Positions 51,851-62,190 of a stretch of DNA of 64,000 bases are shown piece by piece (the first letter of the stretch is position 1; each line of letters opens with the position of its first letter). Both the position numbers and the translations under genes were made by a program. The DNA lies in assembly GCA_050313895.1 (NCBI GenBank), contig JBNPMI010000002.1; one strand, written 5' to 3'. The notes under the pieces are model-generated. The model was not told the DNA's origin and searched no databases. It was given only the letters and a program-made list of their open reading frames with translations. The stretch is from JALFST01 sp022779285. GTDB lineage: Bacteria > Bacillota > Clostridia > Tissierellales > Peptoniphilaceae.

Positions 51851-52896
51851 TTAGTCGAGATTCATATATAACCATTTTGCAAAGGATAAGATGCATGCAT
51901 CCTTTATCTCTTGAGGGCTATCAGAGCCATCATTTTCAAGTCTGGATAACAAATCTGCCAAAGCGGCTTTTACGACATCTTTCACTTTATCCTTAATATC
52001 CATCACATCTTTTGTAGCATTTATGTCAGTCAACAAACCTATGAATTGGGAACCTCGATCAGCAGTAAAAAGTTTTTCAAAACTGCCACCAAGATTTCCA
52101 TCATTCTCCTTTAAATTTTTGGAGAGAACAATTGCATATCCATCCGAACAAAGGTCAGTATAATTACAAGGATTCTTTGCCGAATTTGGCTTATGAGGCA
52201 AATCTTTTTTAGGCGACTCTCCCCCTACATAGGCACGGGCTATTTGTTGTAGATTATCACCCGGATTGTTTTTATAATAATCCCTTACCAATCCATATGC
52301 AGATACCAGATCACCGGCCCAGCCATTCCATGAATCCGGATTCAGCGTAAAGCTGTAGTAGCTCAGTGTGGTAATTGCCAAATGCGGTAAATCAATAATT
52401 CCTCGCTCACCATCCCGCAGTGAATTTTTATCGCCTGAGATATAATGAGCCAAATTATTAGCAAGTGCCGGATAATTTTTCTCCACATAGACATCAAATA
52501 CAGCATCATAAGTGATACTTGAGACAATGGAAAATCCTATTCCTTTTAGGACATCATCGAGAAATAGGATTTGACCAAATATTGAAGAGCACCAACAGCT
52601 GGAGAATACAACGGCATTTCCAAACGTGGATTACATCCATTCTCCAAGTAATCTTTATAGGGAGGGGTCTCATGCGTAATGATAAAAGACATTTGGTCAA
52701 TTTGTTGGCACATACGCAAGTACAGAATCAATAGAAATGGATCTGCAAGATAATGATTGAAATTTTCAGGAGCGCTTGGTTTGAATAAAAAATAATCATG
52801 ACAGATATTACACTCATCATGATCTGCAGTATTTTGTTGGCTATGTTGCATATTATTTTTGAGAACGCAATTATGACATGTTGTAAAAATGCGCAT
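51851..52896 (-). pseudogene. Frameshifted Cys-pair protein of unknown function
   Basis: Two frames abut: one from ATG 52896 to 52546 (116 residues: RIFTTCHNCVLKN, CNICHDYFLF, a zinc-site pattern, ending YLVKSYF) and a second that continues as DDVLKGIGFSIVSSITYDAV, then VEKNYPALANNLAHYISGDK and on to 51851. The frame changes near 52560. Joined length would be about 345 residues. I do not recognise the family. A single-base error or natural decay are both possible. Confidence 0.6.
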
Positions 52897-53302
52897 ATTT
52901 AAATTTGGTTACGATTTTTTCGGTACTAACGGTTCAATTTAGGATGCCTTGTTTGGGTGTCGTGATTGTGTTCATCAAAAATAAAGAACATTTATCTGAA
53001 TATGGATTCGTGAACAAGTATACTATTGTAGAAGTTGTTTCGATTTGGCAACCTAATCCTGAAGCAGCGAAAGAGGAAATTCTAAATGGGCTTATTCCAG
53101 TTATTCCGTGGAAGCGATGTGTATGATGTCACGGGAGGTTTGAAAAGCAGTGAAAGTCCTTGCTATTCAAGATTTTCACTGCTTTGGCATCGGTACTGCA
53201 CCATCGTTGAATTATATCAATGACAGCGTCTTTATTGAGATCTAACCGAAAAAATAATTCAAGTTTTGTAACAAAATGATTTTTTCCGACTTTAATATGT
53301 AG
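52897..53302. other. Interval before the sigma operon
   Basis: No firm gene. A possible remnant frame ends EAAKEEILNGLIPVIPWKRC near 53126. A 12-bp perfect hairpin (53144-53155 AAAGCAGTGAAA with 53174-53185) follows, possibly its terminator. Confidence 0.5.
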
Positions 53303-53326
53303 ATGAACGAAAGGAGTAGATCAAAG

Positions 53327-53806
53327 ATGCAATCTATGGATGAGATATATCGTGAACATGCACAGATGGTGTATCGTTATCTCCTTTCGAAAACCGGAAA
53401 TCCTGATGTTTCGGAAGAAATCACCCAGGAAACTTTTTATCTTGCCGTAAAGGGAATTGATCGGTTTGACGAAAGCTGTAAAGTCTCAACATGGCTGATT
53501 GCAATTGCAAAAAATGCTCTTTATTCCTGGCTCAGAAAGAACCCAGCAACTGAACCGTTAGAAAATGCAGATGATATGATTACGGCTTCTGCTGAATCCG
53601 TTTTCAGTAACGAAAACGGTCAAATCGAAATCATAAAAATGATTCGATTATTGCCGGAAGACACAAGGGAGGTCATGTATATGCGGCTTCTTGGTGGTTT
53701 GAGTTTTCGGCAGATCGGCGAAATCATGCAAAAAACAGAAAATTGGGCAAGAGTGACTTACTTTCGTGGCAGAGAAAAGATAAAAAAGGAGTTGGAAAAT
53801 GAGTAG
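53327..53806 (+). CDS. ECF RNA polymerase sigma factor
   Basis: 159 residues with region 2 (EIYREHAQMVYRYLLSKTGN, EEITQETFYLAVKGIDRFDE) and region 4 (EVMYMRLLGGLSFRQIGEIM). ECF sigma factors switch on a small regulon when their anti-sigma releases them. ATG 53327 follows AAAGGAG; ATG 53303 upstream is in frame but its site is poor. It overlaps the anti-sigma gene by eight bases, so the pair is coupled. Confidence 0.92.
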   Translation: MQSMDEIYREHAQMVYRYLLSKTGNPDVSEEITQETFYLAVKGIDRFDESCKVSTWLIAIAKNALYSWLRKNPATEPLENADDMITASAESVFSNENGQIEIIKMIRLLPEDTREVMYMRLLGGLSFRQIGEIMQKTENWARVTYFRGREKIKKELENE

Positions 53807-54761
53807 GAAATTGGAGTGCGAAATCATAAGAGACCTGCTTCCGACATACGTAGATGGGCAAACCAGCGATGTGACAAATATGGCAATAAAGGAACATATT
53901 TCAGAGTGCCATGAATGTGCAGAGGTTTTAAGACGTATGAAAGAACCGGAAGAAGGTTCAGTTTTTCAGGAAAAAGAAATCAATTATTTGAAAAAAGTTA
54001 AAAAATCAAAGCGATCTGCAGCATGGGTGGCAGCGGCAATCGCTCTTGTGTTCGGCATGGCCGTTTTAGGGCTCTTTATCTTTGTTCGCGGAACCGAAAC
54101 AGATATCAATGCGCATGATGTTAGCATTCAGGTTGAAGATGGTGTGGTTTATGCCAAGGGAAACATGGTAAGCAGCGGAGAAGGTGTGGCACGAGTGTCG
54201 TTTACTGAAAAAGAAGGGGTGGTTGACATTCACCTATTCACGGCTCCCGCTATGCCATTTAACCGGGGCTCGTTCAGCGAAACCTATACCGCAAAGGCAG
54301 ACTATATTAAAGCGATAACCAGCGGTGGAGTTGTGCTCTGGGAGAACGGTGAGACGATCTCACGACTTGCGGGAAGGTTGTATGCTGCGAGAAACCCTTA
54401 TATCGGGGATATATCCGCAAATCTGAAAATAGCGGATGCGTTACACATCAGTGAACGGTATGGGGCATATAAAAATGAACTTCAGACATCCAAAGAGCCT
54501 TATGGATGGATCATTATTCTGGAAGAACCGATAGATCCATCACAGGAAACGAAAACCAGACAGAAGATGCTCTCCGATGCCTGTCTGATCATCGCATCCG
54601 TTGACAATCTTGGAACTGTTACTTGGAGATATGAAAACGGTTCGGGACGGCAAGAATACACCATCACAGAAGCGGAGGCTACAAAAAATGTAGGAGCGAA
54701 TATCAAATCTTATTCAGAATCCGCTTCCAAAATACAGAAACTTGTTGAAATCGTAAGATAG
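53799..54761 (+). CDS. Zinc-finger anti-sigma factor with membrane segment
   Basis: 320 residues. The N-terminal ZAS domain has H-x3-C-x2-C in EHISECHECAEVL. A single membrane helix follows (about 72-94, WVAAAIALVFGMAVLGLFIF), then a large extracytoplasmic domain of unknown type, residues about 100-320. It should hold the sigma factor at the membrane and release it on an envelope signal. The C-terminal domain is not one I recognise. Confidence 0.85.
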   Translation: MSRKLECEIIRDLLPTYVDGQTSDVTNMAIKEHISECHECAEVLRRMKEPEEGSVFQEKEINYLKKVKKSKRSAAWVAAAIALVFGMAVLGLFIFVRGTETDINAHDVSIQVEDGVVYAKGNMVSSGEGVARVSFTEKEGVVDIHLFTAPAMPFNRGSFSETYTAKADYIKAITSGGVVLWENGETISRLAGRLYAARNPYIGDISANLKIADALHISERYGAYKNELQTSKEPYGWIIILEEPIDPSQETKTRQKMLSDACLIIASVDNLGTVTWRYENGSGRQEYTITEAEATKNVGANIKSYSESASKIQKLVEIVR

Positions 54762-54865
54762 ATATTCGCAACTGTGGCAAGAAGAACAGGCCGAGAGGAT
54801 AAGGACACGAACAAAAAACAGTCTGTTTCTGAAAACAAGGTAACGTTGAAGTCATTAAGGGAATG

Positions 54866-55888
54866 CTATCTTGTTCTTAAATAGTAGGTATTTTTTCCTT
54901 TGCCCTCTCTTTTCAATTCACCGGAAGCCACGAATTTTCGAAGGGCCCCTTCGACGGAGCTGACACTGAGCGATGGGCATAGTTCTCTGATATCCTGTTT
55001 TGTAAAACATCCTATCTTGTGATGCGTCGCAAGTCTTACCATATCAAGGGCAGATCGCTTTGTTTCTACGAGTGTAAATCGGTCTTCAAAATCCCGATAG
55101 GCCGAGAGAATCGTTCCAAGTGGATATTTGATAAACGGAATGGGATCATCCGTTCCTTCGTGCCATCCAATCTGAGATGCATGTAGCACATCGTAGTAAA
55201 GATCTTTGCCTCCAGCGAAATATATCTACCAACGTAAAATCCGCTTCTGTATAGAAGAAGCGTTGTCAGCAATCTGCTCATGCGTCCGTTCCCGTCATGA
55301 AATGGATGAATACAAAGAAAATCATGAATGAAGACGGGGATGGCAATCAGCGGTTCAAGTTCCATGTTTCCAATCACGTGATGATACGCTTCACAAATCC
55401 GGTCCAGTGCATCCGGCGTTTTATAAGGTGCAAGCGGAATGGATAGCGTTTCCGAATGCCCGTCAGAATACGTCGCAGTGATATAGTTCCGTACTGTTTT
55501 CGTTCTACCTGAAACGGGGTTGTTCATATAGCTGTATAAAACCTTGTGAAGTTGAAGAATGTAATTCTGCGTGATCGGAATCGCATCAAAGCCCTCATGA
55601 ATCATGCTAAGCACATCCCGATAGCCGGCAATTTCTTGCTCATCACGATTTTTCGATGTCGTCTTTTTCAAGGTAAGCTGCCGGATGCTCGTATTTGTTG
55701 TGATAATGCCCCCAATCGCATTCGATACTTTGAATGTTTGCAATTTGCACCAGCTTTTCGATCTCTTCCGGTTTTTGCTTCAAACACATCTCCTGCTTAC
55801 CGGCTTCCTTGTAGATTGCGGCAATGAGTTCCGGCGGCTTGGAATCCCACTTGTTTTGTCTTAACAGAGAATAGTTGAATTCTCTCAT
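54866..55888 (-). pseudogene. Fic family protein broken by two frameshifts
   Basis: Read in three frames it forms one Fic-HTH protein. The first frame (to about 55643) ends after VQIANIQSIE; the second holds SNAIGGIITTNTSIRQL, the intact Fic motif HPFHDGNGRMSR and YISLEAK; the third starts KDLYYDVLHASQIGWHEG and ends GELKREGKGKNTYYLRTR with a winged helix. Breaks are near 55700 and 55215; at the latter about ten bases seem lost. The inhibitory helix is hit by the first break. Likely dead. Confidence 0.83.
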
Positions 55889-56321
55889 TCCCTTACCTCA
55901 GCGTCCTTGATGCGTTGGAATCGGTGATTTGAAGGCACAAAGGTATCGAAAATCTCTCCTTACTATTTTGATCTCAAATCATTTATAAATGTACATTTTC
56001 ACTTAGAGTTTTAATATATTTGGTATAATCTTATCAACAAAAAATCGAAAATAATCGTGAGTGAATCGTGCGAAATGAAACTTTTTATTCAACATAAATG
56101 GCTTGAAATAGCCAAAATAAATGAAAATAATCGTGAGCGAATCATGTGAGTGTAAAAACGGAGGTGAAATATGGGACTCAATAAACTCCTTGAAATACAA
56201 AGAAGGAAGCAACATAGAACTTAAAAAGCGAAGAACCAAGTGCCTATGAATATTGTTATCGCATGAAAAGATTATTCAGATGAGTAAGAGCATTTTCAGA
56301 TGATATGAGAGGCAGGAGATT
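55889..56321. other. Upstream region of the type IIL enzyme with long direct repeats
   Basis: 433 bases, AT-rich. A 27-bp direct repeat begins GAAAATAATCGTGAGTGAAT at 56047 (to 56073) and recurs at 56123-56149 with three mismatches. GGAGG with ATG at 56171 opens only a short frame (MGLNKLLEIQRRKQHRT), perhaps the relic of an AlbA-type gene. The repeats may bind a regulator of the methyltransferase gene. Confidence 0.5.
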
Positions 56322-59189
56322 ATGTTAAAACAGGCAGGACAACAACGTGCCGCTAAAGCTTTCGCCGAGCGTTGGTCCGGACACGGGTATGAAAAAGGCG
56401 AGAGTCAGCGCTTCTGGATGAGTCTATTGAATGAAGTATATGGTGTTGAGCATCCGGCAGAGTTCATTACGTTTGAGGAGCAGACCAAAGGCAAGATTTT
56501 CACCGAGGTGAATACGGGTACAGAGGCGCCTTCGATTCATTCCAAAACGACGACGAATTTCATTGACGCTTATATTCCGGCAACTCATGTGATGATCGAA
56601 CAAAAGAGCCTGAACAAAGATTTACGCAGAGCCATTCGCCAGTCTGACGGTTCTCTGCTCACGCCTTTTCAGCAGGCAAAGCGCTATGCATCGGAGCTAC
56701 CTTATTCGCAGCGCCCGCGCTGGATCATCGCGTGCAACTTTGCCGAGTTTCATATCTACGATATGGAAAAGCCGGGCGGTGAACCGGAAGTCGTGCTTCT
56801 GAAAGACCTGGAGCAGGACTACTACCGTCTGAATTTCCTTGTTGATACCGGCGACGAACATATCCAGAAGGAGATGGAAGTCTCCTTGCAGGCCGGCGAG
56901 CTGGTCGGCGTACTCTATAACGCTCTTCTGAAACAGTATCAAAATCCGGACGATGACGAGACGCTGAAAGACCTGAACGTCCTCTCCGTGCGTCTGGTTT
57001 TCTGCCTTTATGCTGAGGATGCCGGTCTGTTCGGCAAGCACGGCATGTTCCACGATTATCTAGCCCGCTATCAGAACGACACGGGTATGTTCCGCGACGC
57101 CTTGATTAAATTGTTCCGTGTCCTTGATCAAAAACCGGAAGAACGCGATCCGTATCTGGATGATTCATTGGCTGCTTTTCCGTATGTTAATGGAGGTCTT
57201 TTTTCCAACGAACAGGTGGTCATTCCGCGCATTAGTCCGGAGATCATCGACATCCTGCTCAACAAGGCGAGCGCAGACTTCGACTGGAGCCAGATCTCCC
57301 CGACCATCTTCGGCGCTGTATTTGAAAGCACCTTGAACCCTGAGACGCGCCGTGCCGGAGGCATGCACTACACCTCGATTGAGAACATCCATAAGGTGAT
57401 CGACCCGCTCTTTTTGGACGACCTGTGCGAAGAACTGGAAGAGATCAAGTCCATTGGCGTGCTCAAAACCCGCAACGCCAAACTGTTGCAATTTCAGGAG
57501 AAGCTGGCCTCGCTGGAGTTTTTGGATCCTGCGGCAGGCAGCGGGAACTTCTTAACAGAAACATATTTATCACTCAGACGCATCGAGAACGAGATTCTGA
57601 GTCTGCTCTACAAAAACCAGATGGTGATCGGCGGTGTGTTTGATCCGATCAAGGTGTCGATCAGTCAGTTTCATGGCATTGAGATTAACGACTTTGCCGT
57701 GACCGTCGCGAAGACAGCTCTCTGGATTGCGGAAAGTCAGATGATGAAAGAAACTGCCGGCATCGTCCTGCAAGATTTGGATTTTTTGCCCTTGAAGACA
57801 AATGCGAACATTGTGGAAGGCAACGCCCTGCGGCTCGATTGGGAAGGCGTCGTACCGAAGGAGAAGCTCGATTACATCATGGGGAATCCGCCGTTTGTGG
57901 GCTACGGTTTACAGAGCAAGGAACAAAAGCGGGATATTCTTTCCATCTATGTGGATGAAAACGGAAAGCCATACAAGACCGCCGGGAAGATTGATTATGT
58001 TGCAGGCTGGTATTTCAAAGCATCACAGTATATCAATAAGACAGGCATTCGTGCAGCTTTTGTATCTACTAACTCCATCACGCAGGGCGAGCAAGTTGTG
58101 AGCGTCTGGAAGCCGCTCTATGATCGCTTTGGAATCCATATCGACTTTGCCCATCGCACTTTCCGCTGGGATAGTGAAGCAAGCCTCAAGGCCCATGTGC
58201 ATGTGGTAATTGTGGGATTCAGTCAGGCTACTATGGATAAGCCCTTGTATCTATTCGAAAACGGCAGACCGCGTCAGGTCAAGCACATTAACCCCTATCT
58301 TCTTGAAGCCGTTGATGTATTTATCGCCTCGAGAAGTAAACCCTTATGCCCGGTTCTTCTCATGTCTACAGGTAACCGACCGGCTGACGGGGGACATCTC
58401 ATTATGGAAGCCGATGCGTATGATGATTTTATTCGCAAAGAGCCTCAGGCAAAGAAATGGATCAAAAATCTTACAGGTGCAGAAGAGTACATCAATGGCA
58501 AAAGGCGCTATTGCCTGTGGCTTGTTGGCATTGATCCTGCAGAACTTTTGAAAATGCATGAAGTCATGAAACGTGTGGAGGCTTGTCGCCAAGATCGATT
58601 GAAAGGTGCGCCAGACAGGCAAAAACTGGCTCAAACACCTTGGCTGTTCCGGGAAACTAAAAATCCCGAAAGCTATGTTATCGTGCCTCGTGTGTCTTCT
58701 GAGCAAAGAAGTTACATACCTATTGGCTTTTTAAATGATGAAACGATACCTACAGATTCTGCAACCATCATTGAAAATGCGGGACTCTATGAGTTTGGCA
58801 TCTTGACTTCCAACGTCCACATGGCCTGGATGAGAGCCGTCGCAGGGCGCTTGAAAAGTGACTATCGTTACTCCAAAGATATTGTCTACAATAACTTCCC
58901 TTGGCCAACCCCAACTGAGGAGCAAAAGAGGAGGATCGAGAAGACGGCTCAGGCTATTTTGTATGCTCGTGCGCATTATCCTAACAATACGCTTGCAGAA
59001 CTCTATGGAGATAAAGCGTATTTGTTCTCTGATTTGCTTATGGCCCATCAAAACAACAATTGCGCGGTGCTCGCAGCTTATGGCATCACAAAAAACGATG
59101 CCGCGTTCAGTAACGAGTCTGAGTGCGTTGCCGAGCTGATGAAGATGTACCAAAAACTGGTCAACTCCAACAAGGAAAACGAAAGATGA
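56322..59189 (+). CDS. MmeI-like type IIL restriction-modification enzyme
   Basis: 955 residues combining nuclease, methyltransferase and target recognition in one chain. D82, E93 and K95 (FIDAYIPATHVMIEQKS) are the PD-(D/E)XK site. The helical spacer follows, then the N6-adenine methyltransferase with motif I DPAAGSGNFL (402-411) and motif IV GNPPFVGYG (N522-F525), then the TRD and a C-terminal helical part (ARAHYPNNTLAELYGD). This is the MmeI-family layout, which cuts about 20 bases from an asymmetric site. It needs no separate methylase. Catalytic residues are intact. The recognition sequence cannot be read. Confidence 0.9.
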   Translation: MLKQAGQQRAAKAFAERWSGHGYEKGESQRFWMSLLNEVYGVEHPAEFITFEEQTKGKIFTEVNTGTEAPSIHSKTTTNFIDAYIPATHVMIEQKSLNKDLRRAIRQSDGSLLTPFQQAKRYASELPYSQRPRWIIACNFAEFHIYDMEKPGGEPEVVLLKDLEQDYYRLNFLVDTGDEHIQKEMEVSLQAGELVGVLYNALLKQYQNPDDDETLKDLNVLSVRLVFCLYAEDAGLFGKHGMFHDYLARYQNDTGMFRDALIKLFRVLDQKPEERDPYLDDSLAAFPYVNGGLFSNEQVVIPRISPEIIDILLNKASADFDWSQISPTIFGAVFESTLNPETRRAGGMHYTSIENIHKVIDPLFLDDLCEELEEIKSIGVLKTRNAKLLQFQEKLASLEFLDPAAGSGNFLTETYLSLRRIENEILSLLYKNQMVIGGVFDPIKVSISQFHGIEINDFAVTVAKTALWIAESQMMKETAGIVLQDLDFLPLKTNANIVEGNALRLDWEGVVPKEKLDYIMGNPPFVGYGLQSKEQKRDILSIYVDENGKPYKTAGKIDYVAGWYFKASQYINKTGIRAAFVSTNSITQGEQVVSVWKPLYDRFGIHIDFAHRTFRWDSEASLKAHVHVVIVGFSQATMDKPLYLFENGRPRQVKHINPYLLEAVDVFIASRSKPLCPVLLMSTGNRPADGGHLIMEADAYDDFIRKEPQAKKWIKNLTGAEEYINGKRRYCLWLVGIDPAELLKMHEVMKRVEACRQDRLKGAPDRQKLAQTPWLFRETKNPESYVIVPRVSSEQRSYIPIGFLNDETIPTDSATIIENAGLYEFGILTSNVHMAWMRAVAGRLKSDYRYSKDIVYNNFPWPTPTEEQKRRIEKTAQAILYARAHYPNNTLAELYGDKAYLFSDLLMAHQNNNCAVLAAYGITKNDAAFSNESECVAELMKMYQKLVNSNKENER

Positions 59190-59485
59190 TCTCAGTAAAA
59201 ATCACAGCCATTCGGAAAGCTTCGTATCCCGATCTTATGGCTCGTTATGAAAACAAATTAGACATGCCTTGTTCTATCGAGGAAGGCGCAGTGTTCTGGT
59301 CGTATGAGGCTCAGATGCCGGAGGGCTTTTGTCCGAGTGCATGGGAAACACTGCAACCGTTTGTGGAAGAACTTGCGCATGGGGGTGGCAACTTTTTCGA
59401 TGGCTGGATGAAGAATCCGAAATCGGCCTTTCTCTCCTGCAACGATGGCTTTCGGCCTGTCAGCTTTCTCATTGAAGCACAATAG
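59186..59485 (+). CDS. TIGR04076 family protein
   Basis: 99 residues beginning MISVKITAIRKASYPDLMAR, with EGFCPSAWETLQPFVEELAH, GGNFF and CNDGFRPVSFLIE, the pattern of TIGR04076 proteins. Function unknown. ATG 59186 overlaps the stop of the restriction enzyme (ATGA), suggesting co-translation, which is unusual for this family. Confidence 0.8.
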   Translation: MISVKITAIRKASYPDLMARYENKLDMPCSIEEGAVFWSYEAQMPEGFCPSAWETLQPFVEELAHGGGNFFDGWMKNPKSAFLSCNDGFRPVSFLIEAQ

Positions 59486-59714
59486 AATTTATTGTTAAGA
59501 GAATTATTACTACGGGTTATATGGATGCTTCGCAGAATGAGAAGAACAAGGAAAAAAATAAGAGATGCCGGTACAGACGGAGAAAAAGATTGCGTCGGAA
59601 TTGCGTGTAAATCTGTTGGAAGCGTGAACGAGTATAACCGTAGATGGAAAATATGCGCGCATAACTGTCAGACATGGTCTGGTCACAAACTTGAAAAAAA
59701 GGAGGGCATTGTAA

Positions 59715-60825
59715 ATGGGATTCCGATTTAGACGAAGCGTAAAGATTTGCAGGGGCGTGAAAGTCAACTTCGGGAAAACTGGTGCAAGCCTTACCTTCGG
59801 AACAAAAGGCCTGCACCACACTATTCACACGAGCGGAAAGAAAACCACATCTGTCGTTCTTTCTGGAACAGGATTCTTATGTTAGCACATCGGGTGGAGG
59901 AAGACGAAACTCATCACGAAGCAGACAGCGTAGTTCAACCGCAGCATCTGCCAGGGCACTATAACAAGCTTACAAACAGCGGCAGGGCGAGGCAAAGTAT
60001 GCAGAAAACTGTGAAAGGATCGATGATTAATAAGTTGATCGATTAGATTCGTTCCATCCATGATGAGTGCGGTGATCCGGTAGATTGGGTTGAACTGAGA
60101 GACAAGCCAGCTCCATTCAACTATATGTACATGAGGCCGTTTGAAACAGAGGTGCGTTAAGTTGCGGATAATGCGAAACCAAGTTTTTTGGGAAGGTTTA
60201 TGTCTGTGGCGGACAAGTGAAGGCAACAGAGTTTAGAAGCTGCTATTGTTGAAGCTCGAAGAAAAAGACCGCCAAATGTATAGTGATTAGGAAACACTGA
60301 AACAGTTGGCAGAGCAAGTATTGAACGGTGATATCGACAGCTGATTCTATATCGTTTCTGAAATGCATCTGTTTGATGAGTTACTTGATTTTGGAAGTGA
60401 TTTTGATATTGGAATAGATGTACCTGATTTGATGGAAGTTGAATTCCATACAAAAACATCGAAGGTTGTTCCGAATCATGTGCTTTCATTAACACACAGG
60501 AAAGCTTTCGTCGAAAAAGATGACGAAGGCAATACATTATGATATCGCCCAAGATTATATTTGCAGTTGTGTTCTGAGAATTGCGCGGGAGATGTTTGCG
60601 TTGCTTCCAATCAATACAGTTGTGATTCATGCGGTTGATATTGTGGCTGATGCTACGGGCACGGAATCAGATGAAATGATTTTGTCGGTTTTGATTAATC
60701 GAGAACGGCTCGATGGTATTAATTTCGATATGATAGATGCATCTGATACAATTGAGTCATTCAAATGTAATGTGAACTTTAAAAAGACACAGGGCTTGAA
60801 ACCGGTTCCTCGCATCGAATGCTAA
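59715..60825 (+). pseudogene. Degraded DUF4236 protein
   Basis: AGGAGGG precedes ATG 59715, which opens a clear DUF4236 N-terminus (MGFRFRRSVKICRGVKVNFG, then KTGASLTFGTKGLHHTIHTS). A frameshift near 59880 moves into a Ser/Arg stretch (YVSTSGGGRRNSSRSRQR). Further pieces follow in other frames: DECGDPVDWVELRDKPAPFN, VEFHTKTSKVVPNHVLSLTH and, at the end, CVLRIAREMFALLPINTVVI to RIEC at 60825. At least five stops or shifts break it. The long DUF4236 type is recognisable throughout. Confidence 0.8.
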
Positions 60826-60843
60826 TTTTAAACGGAGGATGTC

Positions 60844-61833
60844 ATGAAAATTTGCAAAAACTGTAACAGCAAGATCGAAGATGACGCTCTTGTTTGTCCG
60901 TACTGCGGCTGCGTGACTAAGAAAGGCAGTAAAAAGCAGTCTGCACAACAGGATTCGCAGATTATTACGAGCGAGACTGGAAATGGTGAAACGCCCAAGA
61001 AGAGAAAGACCTGGCTGTGGGTGCTAGGATGGATTTTTGTTTTCCCGGTCCCGCTTTCGATTCTTATGCTGAGAAGCCAGAAGATGAATAAAGCTGTTAA
61101 AATCGTGATTATTGCAGTCGCTTGGATTGTTTATCTGGGGCTCATCTTCACAGTTGGCAGAAGTGGAGATTCTGTCAAGATGACAGATACGTCTATAACG
61201 CAGAAAACAACAGCAGAAACTACGGATAATAATGTGGTTGTGCCGGAGCCGATCAGGGTCGAGAGTATTGCATTGGGCGAGGTAAAAACGGATCTTATCA
61301 TTGGAGAAACCGTAAAAGTTCAGACAACAATATTTCCCTCTGATGCAGAGGATAAAGTGCTCACCTGGACATCAAGTGATGAGGCTGTTGCAAGGGTAGA
61401 TGAATCAGGTATAGTCAGCGCTGTAGGTGACGGAACTGCAACTGTTAAGGTTACATCGTCAAATGGTGTAGCTGCTTCCTTTGATGTTACAGTGGATGGA
61501 AGCAAGGCACTTATGAATGTCAAAACGAGTGAACGCCGCGATGACGATAATAACATCGGAGACGAATGGGACTATGATATTGAAATCAATGGTGAAAGGG
61601 CCTCAAATACGATAGCAGTAGGCGTAGGAGATACGCTTTCATTCTCAGCAAAGATTACCGAGTCTGATGAGAATCCTGATGTTGGAACAGGCTCCACTTC
61701 TCATACAGTAACAGAAGAAGACCTGACAAACGGATTTGAAGTTTCCTTTGATGTGTATGTAATGGAGAATGGTGGCCGTAACAGGGGAAAAAGTGGTCAC
61801 TTCATCGTGACTTATACTTTTTCGCCGAACTAA
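60844..61833 (+). CDS. Zinc-ribbon membrane protein with Ig-like (BIG2) domain
   Basis: 329 residues. An N-terminal zinc ribbon (CKNCNSKIEDDALVCPYCGC) is followed by a linker, two membrane helices (about 56-75 and 84-104) and an external bacterial Ig-like BIG2 domain (about 140-215: VTWTSSDEAVARVD-like LTWTSSDEAVARVDESGIVS). The C-terminal domain (about 220-329) is unassigned. It is intact next to decayed genes. GGAGG precedes ATG 60844. Function unknown; a wall-sensing role is guesswork. Confidence 0.8.
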   Translation: MKICKNCNSKIEDDALVCPYCGCVTKKGSKKQSAQQDSQIITSETGNGETPKKRKTWLWVLGWIFVFPVPLSILMLRSQKMNKAVKIVIIAVAWIVYLGLIFTVGRSGDSVKMTDTSITQKTTAETTDNNVVVPEPIRVESIALGEVKTDLIIGETVKVQTTIFPSDAEDKVLTWTSSDEAVARVDESGIVSAVGDGTATVKVTSSNGVAASFDVTVDGSKALMNVKTSERRDDDNNIGDEWDYDIEINGERASNTIAVGVGDTLSFSAKITESDENPDVGTGSTSHTVTEEDLTNGFEVSFDVYVMENGGRNRGKSGHFIVTYTFSPN

Positions 61834-62190
61834 ATTCATTAACAATTGAATAATTGTCACACCAAAACCGATTAGTAGAAATGTTGGTTGGTTTTGGTGT
61901 GACCATTATATCAGCTGGTCAGCTGAATAAGATTAGTCGCAAGGCTAATCGAAATACCGATAGCGTAAAGCAGAATATGTTCGCAAAATGATATGGCAGT
62001 TTTTCAATAGAAAAACCTGGTGATCCATACGGAAAGTCCATTGAAAAATATTTACGATTTGGAATTCATTATAGATGACCTTGAGGGTAGTAAAATTTCA
62101 TCATATACTGAATTTAATTTCAGTTTCAAAACGGAAATAATTCTAAATAGGAAGAGGCGCAGATTAATGATAATATAACATGATCATTAA
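61834..62190. other. Interval with a strong inverted repeat
   Basis: GTCACACCAAAACC (61856-61869) pairs perfectly with 61890-61903 around a 20-base loop without a T run. A CAGCTGGTCAGCTG stretch lies at about 61913. No gene is visible in the rest. Confidence 0.6.

Noticed and set aside
52905..53126. Small gene before the sigma operon
   Set aside because: No ribosome site and no family match; at most a remnant.
53267..53290. ECF-type autoregulated promoter TGTAAC...CGAC
   Set aside because: The spacer is only 14 bases where 16-17 is usual, so I do not list it as a promoter.
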